From positions 1 through 64,000 of the forward strand of contig DATHTE010000008.1 of assembly GCA_035463475.1 (NCBI GenBank): a DNA stretch of 64,000 bases, in the 5' to 3' direction. Positions within the stretch are counted from its first letter, which is position 1, and each line of letters starts with the position of its first letter. Positions 1 through 7,952 of the stretch are shown here, piece after piece. The notes under the pieces are model-generated. The model was not told the DNA's origin, made no database searches, and worked only from the letters and a program-made list of their open reading frames with translations. Made by a program: the position numbers and the translations under genes. The DNA is from JACPDI01 sp035463475. GTDB taxonomy: Bacteria; Acidobacteriota; Vicinamibacteria; Vicinamibacterales; 2-12-FULL-66-21.

Positions 1-330
1 CCACCCCTCGGAGAGGTCTAGACTCGTCTCGCTTTCGCCCCCCAAACGCGTCCGGCGTCCGTCCGGCGTCCGTCGGTGACAGACACGTTTGCCGCACCGG
101 CAACCCCCAGGAGGCTTACGTAATGAGTTGAGCCTCGGGCCGCCAGCAGCCACCCGTCTCGCCAGTTGAGAAGGAGGTCAGCCCTGTATACGGGTGCCGT
201 TCGCAGTCGCTGAAAGGGATGCGGCCGGACTGCCATTCCCGAATGGAGGACGCTCACTCACGAGCGCGCGTCCTCACGTTCGATGTCCCGTGCGGCTACC
301 GCGCGTGCGATTCCCGAAAGGAGCGGTCCC
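1..330. other. Intergenic leader upstream of the C11/CHAT operon
   Basis: No credible coding frame fills this stretch. It holds a short direct repeat of GTCCGTCCGGC-type sequence near 50-77. A weak sigma-70-like pair, TTGAGA at 166-171 and TATACG at 187-192 with 15 bases between, could give a leader of about 130 nt before the ATG at 331, but the spacing is short. The first 21 bases end in an in-frame TAG and might be the tail of an upstream gene; that cannot be tested here. Confidence 0.4.
246..275 (+). promoter_or_regulatory. Inverted repeat in the operon leader
   Basis: GAGGACGC at 246-253 and GCGTCCTC at 268-275 are exact reverse complements separated by 14 bases, 55 bases before the ATG of the C11 protease gene. 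It could form an RNA hairpin in the leader or be an operator. No poly-T follows, so it does not look like an intrinsic terminator. The function is unknown. Confidence 0.3.
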
Positions 331-1959
331 ATGCCCGAAACATGCCCCTGGCTCGTGATGCTGTACCTGGCGGGCGACAACAATCTCAGCGAGGAGATGG
401 TCCTTGCGCTTCAAGATCTCCTGGCAGTAGGACCGCCAAAAGGAGACGCGATCGTGGCGCAGTTCGACCCAAGTGGCGTGGGTCTCGAAACGCAACGATA
501 CGATTTCACCGACTGGCCTCACAAGGGGAGTACCCTTAAGGATTATTGTGACACGACGTTCACGCCCGAGGAGACCAACGCGGCGAGCGTCGAGACCCTG
601 ACGGAGTTCGTGACATGGGCGACAGAGAAGCACCCCGCAGAGCGGCGTCTCCTCATCCTGTCGGGGCACGGCAGCGGCACGACGCAAGACTTCCTGCTGC
701 GTGACGACGCCGCGAGAGATGCGCTGTCCATCCCTGAACTCCAGGAGGTCTTGACGGCCGTGCGCAAGACGGGGTGGAAGATCGACGTACTTGGAATGGA
801 CGCGTGCTACATGAGCATGGGCGAGGTCGCTTACGAAATTCGCAAGGATGTCGGCATCCTCGTCGGCTCTGAAGGTCTGTCCCCCGCGTTCGGGTGGCCG
901 TATCGAGAGATTCTCACTCGGGCTATCAATCATCGGCACAATGGCGGTCCCCCTATGAAACCCGAGGAACTGGCGGCCGCGATCGTGGAGGCCCACGTGG
1001 ACCACTATTCCGAATACGATCGCGCCGCCGGACGTTCGGCCGATCTGGCGGCGGTCGACCTCGGGCAGATCGACGGCGTCGCGGAAGCGTTCAGAAAGCT
1101 GGTCGTGACGCTCAAGGACTCACCCCAGCACGACAAGCTTCTCCTGGCGCACTGGTACGCCCAGACATACAAAGCACACCAGTTCGTGGACCTCATGGAT
1201 CTGTGCGGTCAGATCCGGGAACGGTTCGCGCCCGGCGAAGCTGCAACGGCCTGTAGCGGCGTTCTCGATGCCCTGCGGGGCTGCACCATCAGGTCGGATT
1301 GCAGCGGTTCTGCGTACCAGCACTCGCACGGTCTGTCGATCTACTTCCCGTGGGCGTTCGTGTCGCCCGACTACGACGGCCTCGAGTTTCCGAAGGATAC
1401 CGAGTGGGCCGCCTTTCTCCGGGAGCACCTGCGTGCCACGCAACGCGACCCGAGGCCAGGCTACGAGTTATCGGCGAGGTCGGGGCCGGACCCGGCGGGA
1501 GCCGAACGGAAGAGCAGGCTGTGGGGGCTTCTCATCGCGGCCGGTGTTGTCCAGGAAAGTGACGGCGGCCCCGTCGCATCGGAAGCCGACGCCGACCCAG
1601 AAACCGTACACCCATTGAAATCCCTCTGCTGTCTCCGTGGCGTTTGCGCGGATCGCGCGGACTTCGTCACGAAGCTGAAGAAGATCGTTGACGACATCGC
1701 GCGGACCGACATTCAGAACGTAGATCTGCCGCGCGAGATCGGCCGGCGCATGCTGCGTGGCCGCGCGCCGGGTGCCTTGAAGAGCCGCTACACCGGCGAC
1801 GGGAGCAAGTACACCGGCGACGGAAGCAAGTACACCGGCGACGGAAGCCGTTTCAGCGGCGACCGTGAGATGTCCTTCAAGAACCTGCCGCCGGCGATCG
1901 GGCGAGCGCGTGAAGGTCGGGTTCCTGCAGCGAAGACGGCTGTCGCACACGCCGTCTGA
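331..1959 (+). CDS. Clostripain-family (C11) cysteine protease
   Basis: This is a predicted 542-residue clan CD (caspase-fold) endopeptidase of the C11/clostripain family, whose members characteristically cleave after Arg or Lys. The N-terminal strand motif MLYLAGDNNL is typical. The catalytic His is in LSGHGSGT (His113) and the Cys in MDACYMSMGE (Cys159). No signal peptide is evident, so it is probably cytoplasmic. The ATG at 331 is preferred over the in-frame start at 283 because GAAAGGAG lies just upstream and the conserved fold begins right after it. The C-terminus, about residues 487-515, carries three copies of YTGDGSK-like heptads and looks flexible. It is the first gene of an operon, 19 bp before the CHAT gene. 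Family assignment is strong; the substrate is unknown. Confidence 0.88.
   Translation: MPETCPWLVMLYLAGDNNLSEEMVLALQDLLAVGPPKGDAIVAQFDPSGVGLETQRYDFTDWPHKGSTLKDYCDTTFTPEETNAASVETLTEFVTWATEKHPAERRLLILSGHGSGTTQDFLLRDDAARDALSIPELQEVLTAVRKTGWKIDVLGMDACYMSMGEVAYEIRKDVGILVGSEGLSPAFGWPYREILTRAINHRHNGGPPMKPEELAAAIVEAHVDHYSEYDRAAGRSADLAAVDLGQIDGVAEAFRKLVVTLKDSPQHDKLLLAHWYAQTYKAHQFVDLMDLCGQIRERFAPGEAATACSGVLDALRGCTIRSDCSGSAYQHSHGLSIYFPWAFVSPDYDGLEFPKDTEWAAFLREHLRATQRDPRPGYELSARSGPDPAGAERKSRLWGLLIAAGVVQESDGGPVASEADADPETVHPLKSLCCLRGVCADRADFVTKLKKIVDDIARTDIQNVDLPREIGRRMLRGRAPGALKSRYTGDGSKYTGDGSKYTGDGSRFSGDREMSFKNLPPAIGRAREGRVPAAKTAVAHAV
1789..1851 (+). repeat. Three 21-nt in-frame tandem repeats in the C11 gene
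   Basis: Three consecutive 21-nt units (1789-1809, 1810-1830, 1831-1851) differ by only a few bases and encode YTGDGSK, YTGDGSK and YTGDGSR. A fourth degenerate unit (FSGDRE) follows. The near identity at nucleotide level indicates recent slippage or duplication, so the copy number may vary between strains. Confidence 0.85.
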
Positions 1960-1978
1960 TCCGAGAAGGGGAAACACC

Positions 1979-4900
1979 GTGACACCGCGGTCCTCATTGA
2001 TCGCCGTGTTGCTGACCGCATCCTGGGGCTGGGGCGCGTGTGGCCCCAGCCCGGATCCGTCGGTGTTGTTCGGACAGGCCGAGAAGCTCCGACGGGCATA
2101 CGAGCAGCATGCCAGCCGCCTGGCGATCAGCAAGTACCGGGAAGCGCTTGCCCTCTGGTCGCGATCCGGAAACCCGGGCGCCGCATCGAGGGCGGGCCGG
2201 GGGACCGGCGCCACCTTCGAGCAACTGGGCGCGCTTCAGGAATCGGTGAACGCGTACCAGGAGGCCCTTGCCCTCAGTCTGCAGGCACACGATGCCGTTC
2301 TGGAGAGCGGGATTCGAAGCGACCTCGGCGTGGCTCACGCTCGGCTCGGAGAAATCGGTCGCGCGAAGTCAGAGTGCCAGGCCGCGCTGAACGTGGCGAC
2401 ACGCCTGAACGCCGTCCCGCAACAGGCGCAGGCGTTCAACTGCCTCGGCGAGGTCGACTACCACCGTGGGGATTCCCGGTCTGCCCTGTCCTTCTACCGT
2501 CAAGCCAACGCGATCTGGACGAACCTCAACGATCGAGGGGGTCTGGCCGAGAGCTTGCTGCTCGAAGGGTCGGCGCTGGCGGATGTGAACGAGCTGGAGG
2601 GCGCAAACCGGGCCCTCACGGATGCTCTTTCCTTGTGGCGGGAACTGGGAGACAAACGGGGCGACGCCATCACGCGCCTTGCGCTGACACGGCTGCAGTC
2701 CATCCCCGGCGAATACCAGGAAGCCCTGAACCACTACACGGACCTCAGGGATCGATTTCACGCTGCGGGAGATCTCGTCTGGGAAGCGGCGTCTCTGAGC
2801 AGCATGGCCAATATCTACGAGCGCCTGGGCGAGCGCCGCGCCGCGTTGACGTACTTCGAGGAGGCATCGACGCTCTTTGAGCAAACCGGCCTTCAGATGG
2901 CTGCCCTCGAGACAACGCTGAAGATTGGCAGCGGCTATCTGCTGAGAGACCCCGGCATCGCCTTGAGCTGGTTCGAGAAGACGCGAGCGCTCAGTGAGCA
3001 GTACGGCAATCAGCACATGCAATTGTGGGCGCTTCGCTATATTGGCCTGGCGCACCTGGCGCGCGGCGACCCGGGGCAGGCGCTGCAGTATTTCGAGCGG
3101 GCGCTCGGTGACCAGCGATCAATCGCCGACCCGCGATTTCACGCGTCGACATTCGCCGACATCGGAACGGCCCACCGTACCCTCGGCAATACGAAGCCCG
3201 CCGCCGGCGCCTTCAATCGGGCGCTCGAGCTCAGCCGCGCGTCACGGGACCGCGTCAGTGAAGCGGCGGCGCTGTTCGGTCTGGCACAAACCTGGGACGC
3301 GCAGAAGGATCTCGAGCGCGCAACGGACTACGTTCAGTCCGCGCTGAGGGTCGCCGAATCGCTGCGCACGGAAGTGGAGAACAGGGATCTGCGCGCGTCG
3401 TTCTTCGCGTCGGTGCACCAGTATCACGAGCTTCATGTTGACCTCCTGATGCGGCATCGCGGGGCACACCACAGGCGGCAGTACCAGGTCGCGGCGTTTG
3501 AAGCGAGTGAACGGGCGCGAGCGCGTTCGCTGCTCGATAGTCTCGCTGAAGCCGGGGTGGACCTCCAGGCGGGAATGGATCCGGCGCTGTTGGCGCGGCA
3601 GCGGGCGCTGAAGCGCGCGTTCGAGGACTGGGCGCTGCGTTACAGAAAGTCGAGCGCCGAGTCGGCAGGCACCGCCGATGTTCGGGCGCTCGCGAGGGAG
3701 TATCGAAGCCTCGAGGATCGCCACAGTGAGCTTCAAGCGGAAGTCCGCAGCAAAAGCCCGCACTACGCCGCATTGACCCAGCCGCAGCCGTTGCGCATGC
3801 GGGATGTTCAGGCGCGCGTGCTGGACGAACAGACATTGTTGCTGGAGTACGCGCTTGGCGAGGCTCGCAGCTACGTGTGGGCGGTTTCGAAAGAAGGCTT
3901 CGGCAGTTACGAGCTCCCTCCCCGAAAGAACATTGAGCAGGCGGCCCGGCGGGTGTACGAGCGGCTCACCGCCCGAACCGCCGCGACCGGGAAACCGGCG
4001 GATCGGCGCCGTCTCGTCCAGCGAGCCGACGCCGAGTACTGGAAAGAAGCCGGCCGGCTCAGCGACATGATCCTGGCGCCGGTAGCCAGCCGGATGATAG
4101 GCAAGCGACTCGTCGTGGTGACCGACGGCGCCCTGCAGTACTTGCCCTTCGCGGCGTTGCCCGCGCCGGGGCGCGGCCCACAGCCCCTTCCGCTGCTGGT
4201 CGAGCACGAGATCGTGAGCCTGCCGTCGGCGTCGGTGTTGGCGCTCCTGAGACAAGAGTCCGGCAAGAGTACGCCAGCGGCGAAAGCCATCGCCGTGTTT
4301 GCCGACCCGGTATTCGAGGCCGACGACCCGCGGCTTCGCGCCGTCGCCCTCGCGCGCAACCGCGGTACCGAGACGGCGCAACGGCCACTCCGTCCGAGCC
4401 TCCGAGACGCTCTGACTGCGATTCCCCGACTGGCCTCGACACGAGAAGAAGCGGCCGTCATCGTCCGAGCCGCGCCAGCCGGATCGACGTGGAGCGCGAT
4501 TGATTTCGACGCCAGCCGCGCTACCGCGATCACCGCGGATCTGGCGCAGTTTCGCGTGGTGCACTTCGCCACGCATGGCGTCTTCGACGACGAAGATCCC
4601 GGCAGGTCGGGCATCGTCCTTTCGCTGTTCGACAAACAAGGACGGCCGCAGGACGGGCTGCTGCGGCTTCGCGACATCTACGGTCTCGAGCTCGCGGCGG
4701 ACCTGGTGGTCCTCAGCGCGTGCAACACCGCGCTGGGCAAGGCTGTCGAAGGAGAAGGACTGGTCGGCATTGTCCGAGGGTTCATGCATGCCGGAACGAA
4801 GCGCGTCGTCGCCAGCCACTGGCGCGTCGACGACGAAGCGACCGGAGAGTTGATGAAGCGCTTCTATCTGGCCATGTTCAAGGAGGGGCGGCCGCCGGCG

Positions 4901-4999
4901 GCGGCGCTCCGAGAGGCGCAACTGGCGATGCTTCAGCAGGAGAGATGGCAAGCGCCATTCTACTGGGCCGCGTTCGTGCTGCAGGGCGAGTATCGGTGA
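1979..4999 (+). CDS. TPR-CHAT caspase-like protein with lipoprotein-like N-terminus
   Basis: This 1006-residue protein has an N-terminal hydrophobic segment ending in WGAC (Cys21), which resembles a lipobox although Trp at -3 is unusual. About residues 30-500 are tandem tetratricopeptide repeats (for example ALSFYRQANAIW and ALTYFEEASTLFEQ). A helical linker follows, then a C-terminal CHAT domain. The catalytic His is in HFATHG (His866) and the Cys in LSACNTALG (Cys915), so both residues of the caspase-like dyad are present. GTG 1979 is chosen because GAAGGGG precedes it and it yields the signal-like sequence; an upstream ATG at 1865 would overlap the C11 gene and add an Arg-rich leader. TPR-CHAT proteins act as sensor-protease units in several bacterial systems. 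The partner here is probably in the same operon. Confidence 0.9.
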   Translation: MTPRSSLIAVLLTASWGWGACGPSPDPSVLFGQAEKLRRAYEQHASRLAISKYREALALWSRSGNPGAASRAGRGTGATFEQLGALQESVNAYQEALALSLQAHDAVLESGIRSDLGVAHARLGEIGRAKSECQAALNVATRLNAVPQQAQAFNCLGEVDYHRGDSRSALSFYRQANAIWTNLNDRGGLAESLLLEGSALADVNELEGANRALTDALSLWRELGDKRGDAITRLALTRLQSIPGEYQEALNHYTDLRDRFHAAGDLVWEAASLSSMANIYERLGERRAALTYFEEASTLFEQTGLQMAALETTLKIGSGYLLRDPGIALSWFEKTRALSEQYGNQHMQLWALRYIGLAHLARGDPGQALQYFERALGDQRSIADPRFHASTFADIGTAHRTLGNTKPAAGAFNRALELSRASRDRVSEAAALFGLAQTWDAQKDLERATDYVQSALRVAESLRTEVENRDLRASFFASVHQYHELHVDLLMRHRGAHHRRQYQVAAFEASERARARSLLDSLAEAGVDLQAGMDPALLARQRALKRAFEDWALRYRKSSAESAGTADVRALAREYRSLEDRHSELQAEVRSKSPHYAALTQPQPLRMRDVQARVLDEQTLLLEYALGEARSYVWAVSKEGFGSYELPPRKNIEQAARRVYERLTARTAATGKPADRRRLVQRADAEYWKEAGRLSDMILAPVASRMIGKRLVVVTDGALQYLPFAALPAPGRGPQPLPLLVEHEIVSLPSASVLALLRQESGKSTPAAKAIAVFADPVFEADDPRLRAVALARNRGTETAQRPLRPSLRDALTAIPRLASTREEAAVIVRAAPAGSTWSAIDFDASRATAITADLAQFRVVHFATHGVFDDEDPGRSGIVLSLFDKQGRPQDGLLRLRDIYGLELAADLVVLSACNTALGKAVEGEGLVGIVRGFMHAGTKRVVASHWRVDDEATGELMKRFYLAMFKEGRPPAAALREAQLAMLQQERWQAPFYWAAFVLQGEYR

Positions 5000-5022
5000 G
5001 AGGCACGTGGGAGCAAGTGGCC

Positions 5023-5691
5023 ATGGGCGTGACGGTGCGAAACGGGGCGCTCAGCGAAGGATCGTGGGACGATCTGTTCAACTTCCTGGATCCCGTGCGC
5101 CGGGAGAAACACGGGCCGGATCGCGACACTGAGGCGGCCGCGAAGTACCGGCAGATCACCCGCAAACTCGAGTGTTTCTTCGCCAGTCGCGGATGCGACG
5201 AACCCGAGGATCTTGCGATGGAGACGGCGCTGAGAGTGGCGGCGAAATGCGGCAACCTCACCGGCATCGACCACCGTGATTGCAGCGGGTACTTCTATGG
5301 TGTTGCGAGGAACGTCCTCCACGAATGGCTGCGCGCCGCGCGGCGAGACTCGAACGGCCGAGAGAAGCTGATGAAAGACCCGGCGCTGCTTGCCGATCGG
5401 CTTGCTCGCGCGCACGCCGAAGACGATACGGGGCAACGGTGCCTGGAGAGGTGCCTTGCCAGCCTGACGCAGAGGGCGAGAGCGATGATCCTGGCCTACT
5501 ACAGGGCCGAGAACGCCGCGCGGGCCGAGTGCCACCGCAGCCTGGCGAACGAGTTCGGCAAGTCCGTCAACGCGCTGCGGATCGAGGTTCATCGCGTGAG
5601 GAAAGCTCTGCGAGGGTGCGTCTGGCAGTGCGTGCATCCGGAGAGTGCGGTCATGAGCGCGCTCCCGAGGCTCGCTCGCGAGCGCCACTAA
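5023..5691 (+). CDS. ECF-like RNA polymerase sigma factor
   Basis: This 222-residue protein has a sigma-70 region-2-like helix (ETALRVAAKCGN, then YFYGVARNVLHEWLRAAR). It also has a region-4-like helix-turn-helix near the C-terminus (LANEFGKSVNALRIEVHRVR). The overall order matches small ECF-type sigma factors. ATG 5023 has GGGAG upstream. A GTG at 4996 overlapping the CHAT stop codon is the alternative and would add nine residues. The gene is 23 bp from both the CHAT gene and the next gene, so co-transcription is very likely. I infer that it is held by the membrane protein encoded downstream. Confidence 0.78.
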   Translation: MGVTVRNGALSEGSWDDLFNFLDPVRREKHGPDRDTEAAAKYRQITRKLECFFASRGCDEPEDLAMETALRVAAKCGNLTGIDHRDCSGYFYGVARNVLHEWLRAARRDSNGREKLMKDPALLADRLARAHAEDDTGQRCLERCLASLTQRARAMILAYYRAENAARAECHRSLANEFGKSVNALRIEVHRVRKALRGCVWQCVHPESAVMSALPRLARERH

Positions 5692-5714
5692 CGCACGACG
5701 GATAGGGGGCCCCC

Positions 5715-6470
5715 ATGGATGCCACGGCTGACAAGGACGACGTCCTCCGGCGCTACTTGCTCGGCAAGAGCCCTGCAGACGTGCAGGAAAGCATCGAGGG
5801 CCGGTTGTTCTCGGACGACCGGATCTTCTGGGAGCACCTGTGCATCGTCGAAGACGAGATCATCGATGACTATGTGAACGAACAGCTGAACCCTCAGGAG
5901 GTCCAGGGCTTCGAGCAGCGCTTCCTGTCAACCGACGAACGGCGGCGGAAACTGGAGTTCGCACGCCTGCTCCGCAGCTACGTCGACGCAGAATCGTCCC
6001 GCGGCGCGGCGGGATGGCGATCGCTGGGACGCCGAGTGTCCGCGCCGGCCTGGGCGTTTGCAGCGGCGGTGACGCTCGTGCTTCTGCTCCCGGCCGCAGT
6101 ATGGCAATTCGGCCCGGCAAACTCGCAGAGGGAACTCAGCGCGTGGCTGACGCCGGGCCTGGTCAGGGATGTCGGGGGGCAAGTCGCGAGGGTCCGTGTC
6201 CCAGCGGACCGCGCCCTGGTCCGTCTGCGTCTCGAAACCGAGGACGAGTACCCGCGCTACCGCGCGACGTTGTACGACGCCGAGGGTCCGGAAATCTGGT
6301 CGCACAACGGCGTTGACGCCGCCGTCGTGGACGGAAGACGAGCGGTCGCGCTCGTACTCCCGGCAATCCTTCTGGACTCTCGCGACTACTACGTCAGGCT
6401 TCACGGTGTCTCCGCTAACGGGGATCTCGTGCTCCTGAACCGGTACGATTTCCGAGTGATCAAGGAATAG
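5715..6470 (+). CDS. Single-TM anti-sigma-like protein
   Basis: The 251-residue protein has an acidic helical N-terminus (residues 1-95), one transmembrane helix at about 111-131 (AFAAAVTLVLLLPAAVWQF) and a probably extracytoplasmic C-terminal domain with beta-rich character. This is the layout of ECF anti-sigma factors. It lacks the HxxxCxxC zinc-binding motif of ZAS anti-sigma proteins, so the call rests on topology and on its place immediately after the sigma gene. A GGGGG ribosome-binding site precedes ATG 5715. The alternative is an unrelated membrane sensor of the same operon. Confidence 0.65.
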   Translation: MDATADKDDVLRRYLLGKSPADVQESIEGRLFSDDRIFWEHLCIVEDEIIDDYVNEQLNPQEVQGFEQRFLSTDERRRKLEFARLLRSYVDAESSRGAAGWRSLGRRVSAPAWAFAAAVTLVLLLPAAVWQFGPANSQRELSAWLTPGLVRDVGGQVARVRVPADRALVRLRLETEDEYPRYRATLYDAEGPEIWSHNGVDAAVVDGRRAVALVLPAILLDSRDYYVRLHGVSANGDLVLLNRYDFRVIKE

Positions 6471-6507
6471 CGACGACCAGGTCAGATAAACTGCGCGCCA
6501 GCCCCTC

Positions 6508-7824
6508 ATGCAGTTCGATCTCCAGGCGCGCGGTACGACGGCGGCCCGCGAGGTGCGCGGCGGCATCACCACGTTCCTGACGATGGCGTACATCCTGTTC
6601 GCAAACCCGTCGATCCTCGCCGGCGCGGGGGTCCCGTTCGAGGCGTGCGCCGCGGCGACGGCGGCGGCCGCCGCCATCTGCACGCTGCTCATGGGCCTGG
6701 GCACGAACTTTCCCGTCGCGCTCGCGCCGGGGATGGGGCTGAACGCCGTCGTCGCGTTTCAAGTCGCGGGACAGACCGGGTCGTGGCAGGCGGCCATGGG
6801 CCTGGTGGCGCTCAACGGTCTCGTCGTGCTCGCCCTGGTGGTTGCCGGGGTTCGCGAGGCGGTGATGAGGGCCATCCCGCTCGACCTGCGCCGCGCGATC
6901 AGCGTGGGCATCGGGCTGTTCATTGCGTTCATCGGCGCCGTCAACGCGCGGCTCGTGGTCATTCCACCGAGCTCGGTCGATGCCCTCAAGACCGGTCCCT
7001 CCGCGATCGTCCCGCCCGTCACCCACGGATCGCTGCAGGCCGCCGAGCCCCTGCTCGCGCTGGCGGGCCTGCTCATCATCGCGTTCCTGCTCTCGAGAAG
7101 GGTGGCCGGCGCAATCGTCATCGGAATCGCGGTCGCGACGCTCGCCGCGCTCGTCCTCGGGATCTCGCACTGGCCCACGGGCACATGGCTGCGGGTGCCG
7201 CAGTTCGACACCGTGTTCCAGGCGGATCTGCGGCGCGCCTTCGACATCCGGCTCCTGCCGCTGCTGCTCTCCCTCATCATGGTCGATTTCTTCGACACGA
7301 TCGGCACCGTGACCGCCGTCGCGGAAACCGGCGGGCTGCACGATCGAGAGGGACACATTCCGCGGCTCCGTTCAATCCTGGCGGTCGATTCGATCAGCGC
7401 CGTGATCGGCGGGACCTTCGGCGTGAGCTCGGTGACGTCGTACGTCGAGTCGGCCGCGGGCGTGGCGGAGGGGGCGCGCACGGGGCTGCACAACGTCGTC
7501 GTCGCGGTCCTGTTTGCGGGTTGCATCTTCGCGGCGCCGCTCGTGGCCATCGTGCCGGCGGCGGCCAGCGCCCCCGCGCTCATCGTCGTCGGGTTCCTGA
7601 TGTGCCAGCAAATCGTGAGGATGGACTTCGGCGCGCTGGATACCGCCATCCCCGCGTTCCTGATCCTGCTGATGACGCCGCTGACCTTTTCGATTTCCCA
7701 CGGGATCGGCTACGGGTTCATCGCGTATGTGGCAATCAAGCTTCTTCGCGGCCGCCCGCGTGACGTGCAGCCGATCATGTACGCGGTGGCTGCGCTCTTC
7801 GTCGCGTATTTCTGGATCGGGTGA
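6508..7824 (+). CDS. NCS2-type purine permease (AzgA-like)
   Basis: This 438-residue polytopic inner-membrane protein resembles the AzgA/COG2252 group of nucleobase:cation symporters that import adenine, guanine or hypoxanthine. Visible family features are an N-terminal TFLTMAYILFANPSIL segment, LAPGMGLNAVVAF, and MVDFFDTIGTVTAVAE in the core, with about 12-14 hydrophobic segments overall. The length is typical. It begins 37 bp after the anti-sigma-like gene on the same strand but has no functional link to it. The purine substrate is inferred from family only. Confidence 0.88.
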   Translation: MQFDLQARGTTAAREVRGGITTFLTMAYILFANPSILAGAGVPFEACAAATAAAAAICTLLMGLGTNFPVALAPGMGLNAVVAFQVAGQTGSWQAAMGLVALNGLVVLALVVAGVREAVMRAIPLDLRRAISVGIGLFIAFIGAVNARLVVIPPSSVDALKTGPSAIVPPVTHGSLQAAEPLLALAGLLIIAFLLSRRVAGAIVIGIAVATLAALVLGISHWPTGTWLRVPQFDTVFQADLRRAFDIRLLPLLLSLIMVDFFDTIGTVTAVAETGGLHDREGHIPRLRSILAVDSISAVIGGTFGVSSVTSYVESAAGVAEGARTGLHNVVVAVLFAGCIFAAPLVAIVPAAASAPALIVVGFLMCQQIVRMDFGALDTAIPAFLILLMTPLTFSISHGIGYGFIAYVAIKLLRGRPRDVQPIMYAVAALFVAYFWIG

Positions 7825-7829
7825 TCGAG

Positions 7830-7862
7830 CTTGCCCTGAGCGAGCGCAGCGAGTCGAAGGGG
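7830..7862. repeat. Short interspersed GAGCGCAGCGAGTCGAAGGG-type repeat
   Basis: A 33-nt element containing GAGCGAGCGCAGCGAGTCG sits six bases after the permease stop codon. From general knowledge, this sequence recurs in intergenic DNA of many GC-rich bacterial genomes and metagenomes, in either orientation. Only one copy is seen in this window. It may act as a REP-like 3'-end element; that is inference. Confidence 0.45.
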
Positions 7863-7952
7863 CGGTCCTGCGCGCGGAACCGGGGCGCGAACAGCGGCTG
7901 TCGGCTCGCCGGAGTTTCCAGCGTACCTGCGTCAACACCAGCGCGCTTCGGC

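Noticed and set aside
1789..1851. Possible CRISPR-like or satellite array
   Set aside because: The units are adjacent, have no spacers and stay in frame within the protease gene. No cas genes occur in the window.
331..4999. Type III-E CRISPR (gRAMP with TPR-CHAT) system
   Set aside because: A TPR-CHAT protein is present, but there is no gRAMP/Cas7-11 gene and no array. The sigma/anti-sigma context is different.
331..6470. Phage-defence island
   Set aside because: No nuclease, transposase, integrase or other defence gene lies nearby, so a defence role for the protease operon is not supported by the context seen.
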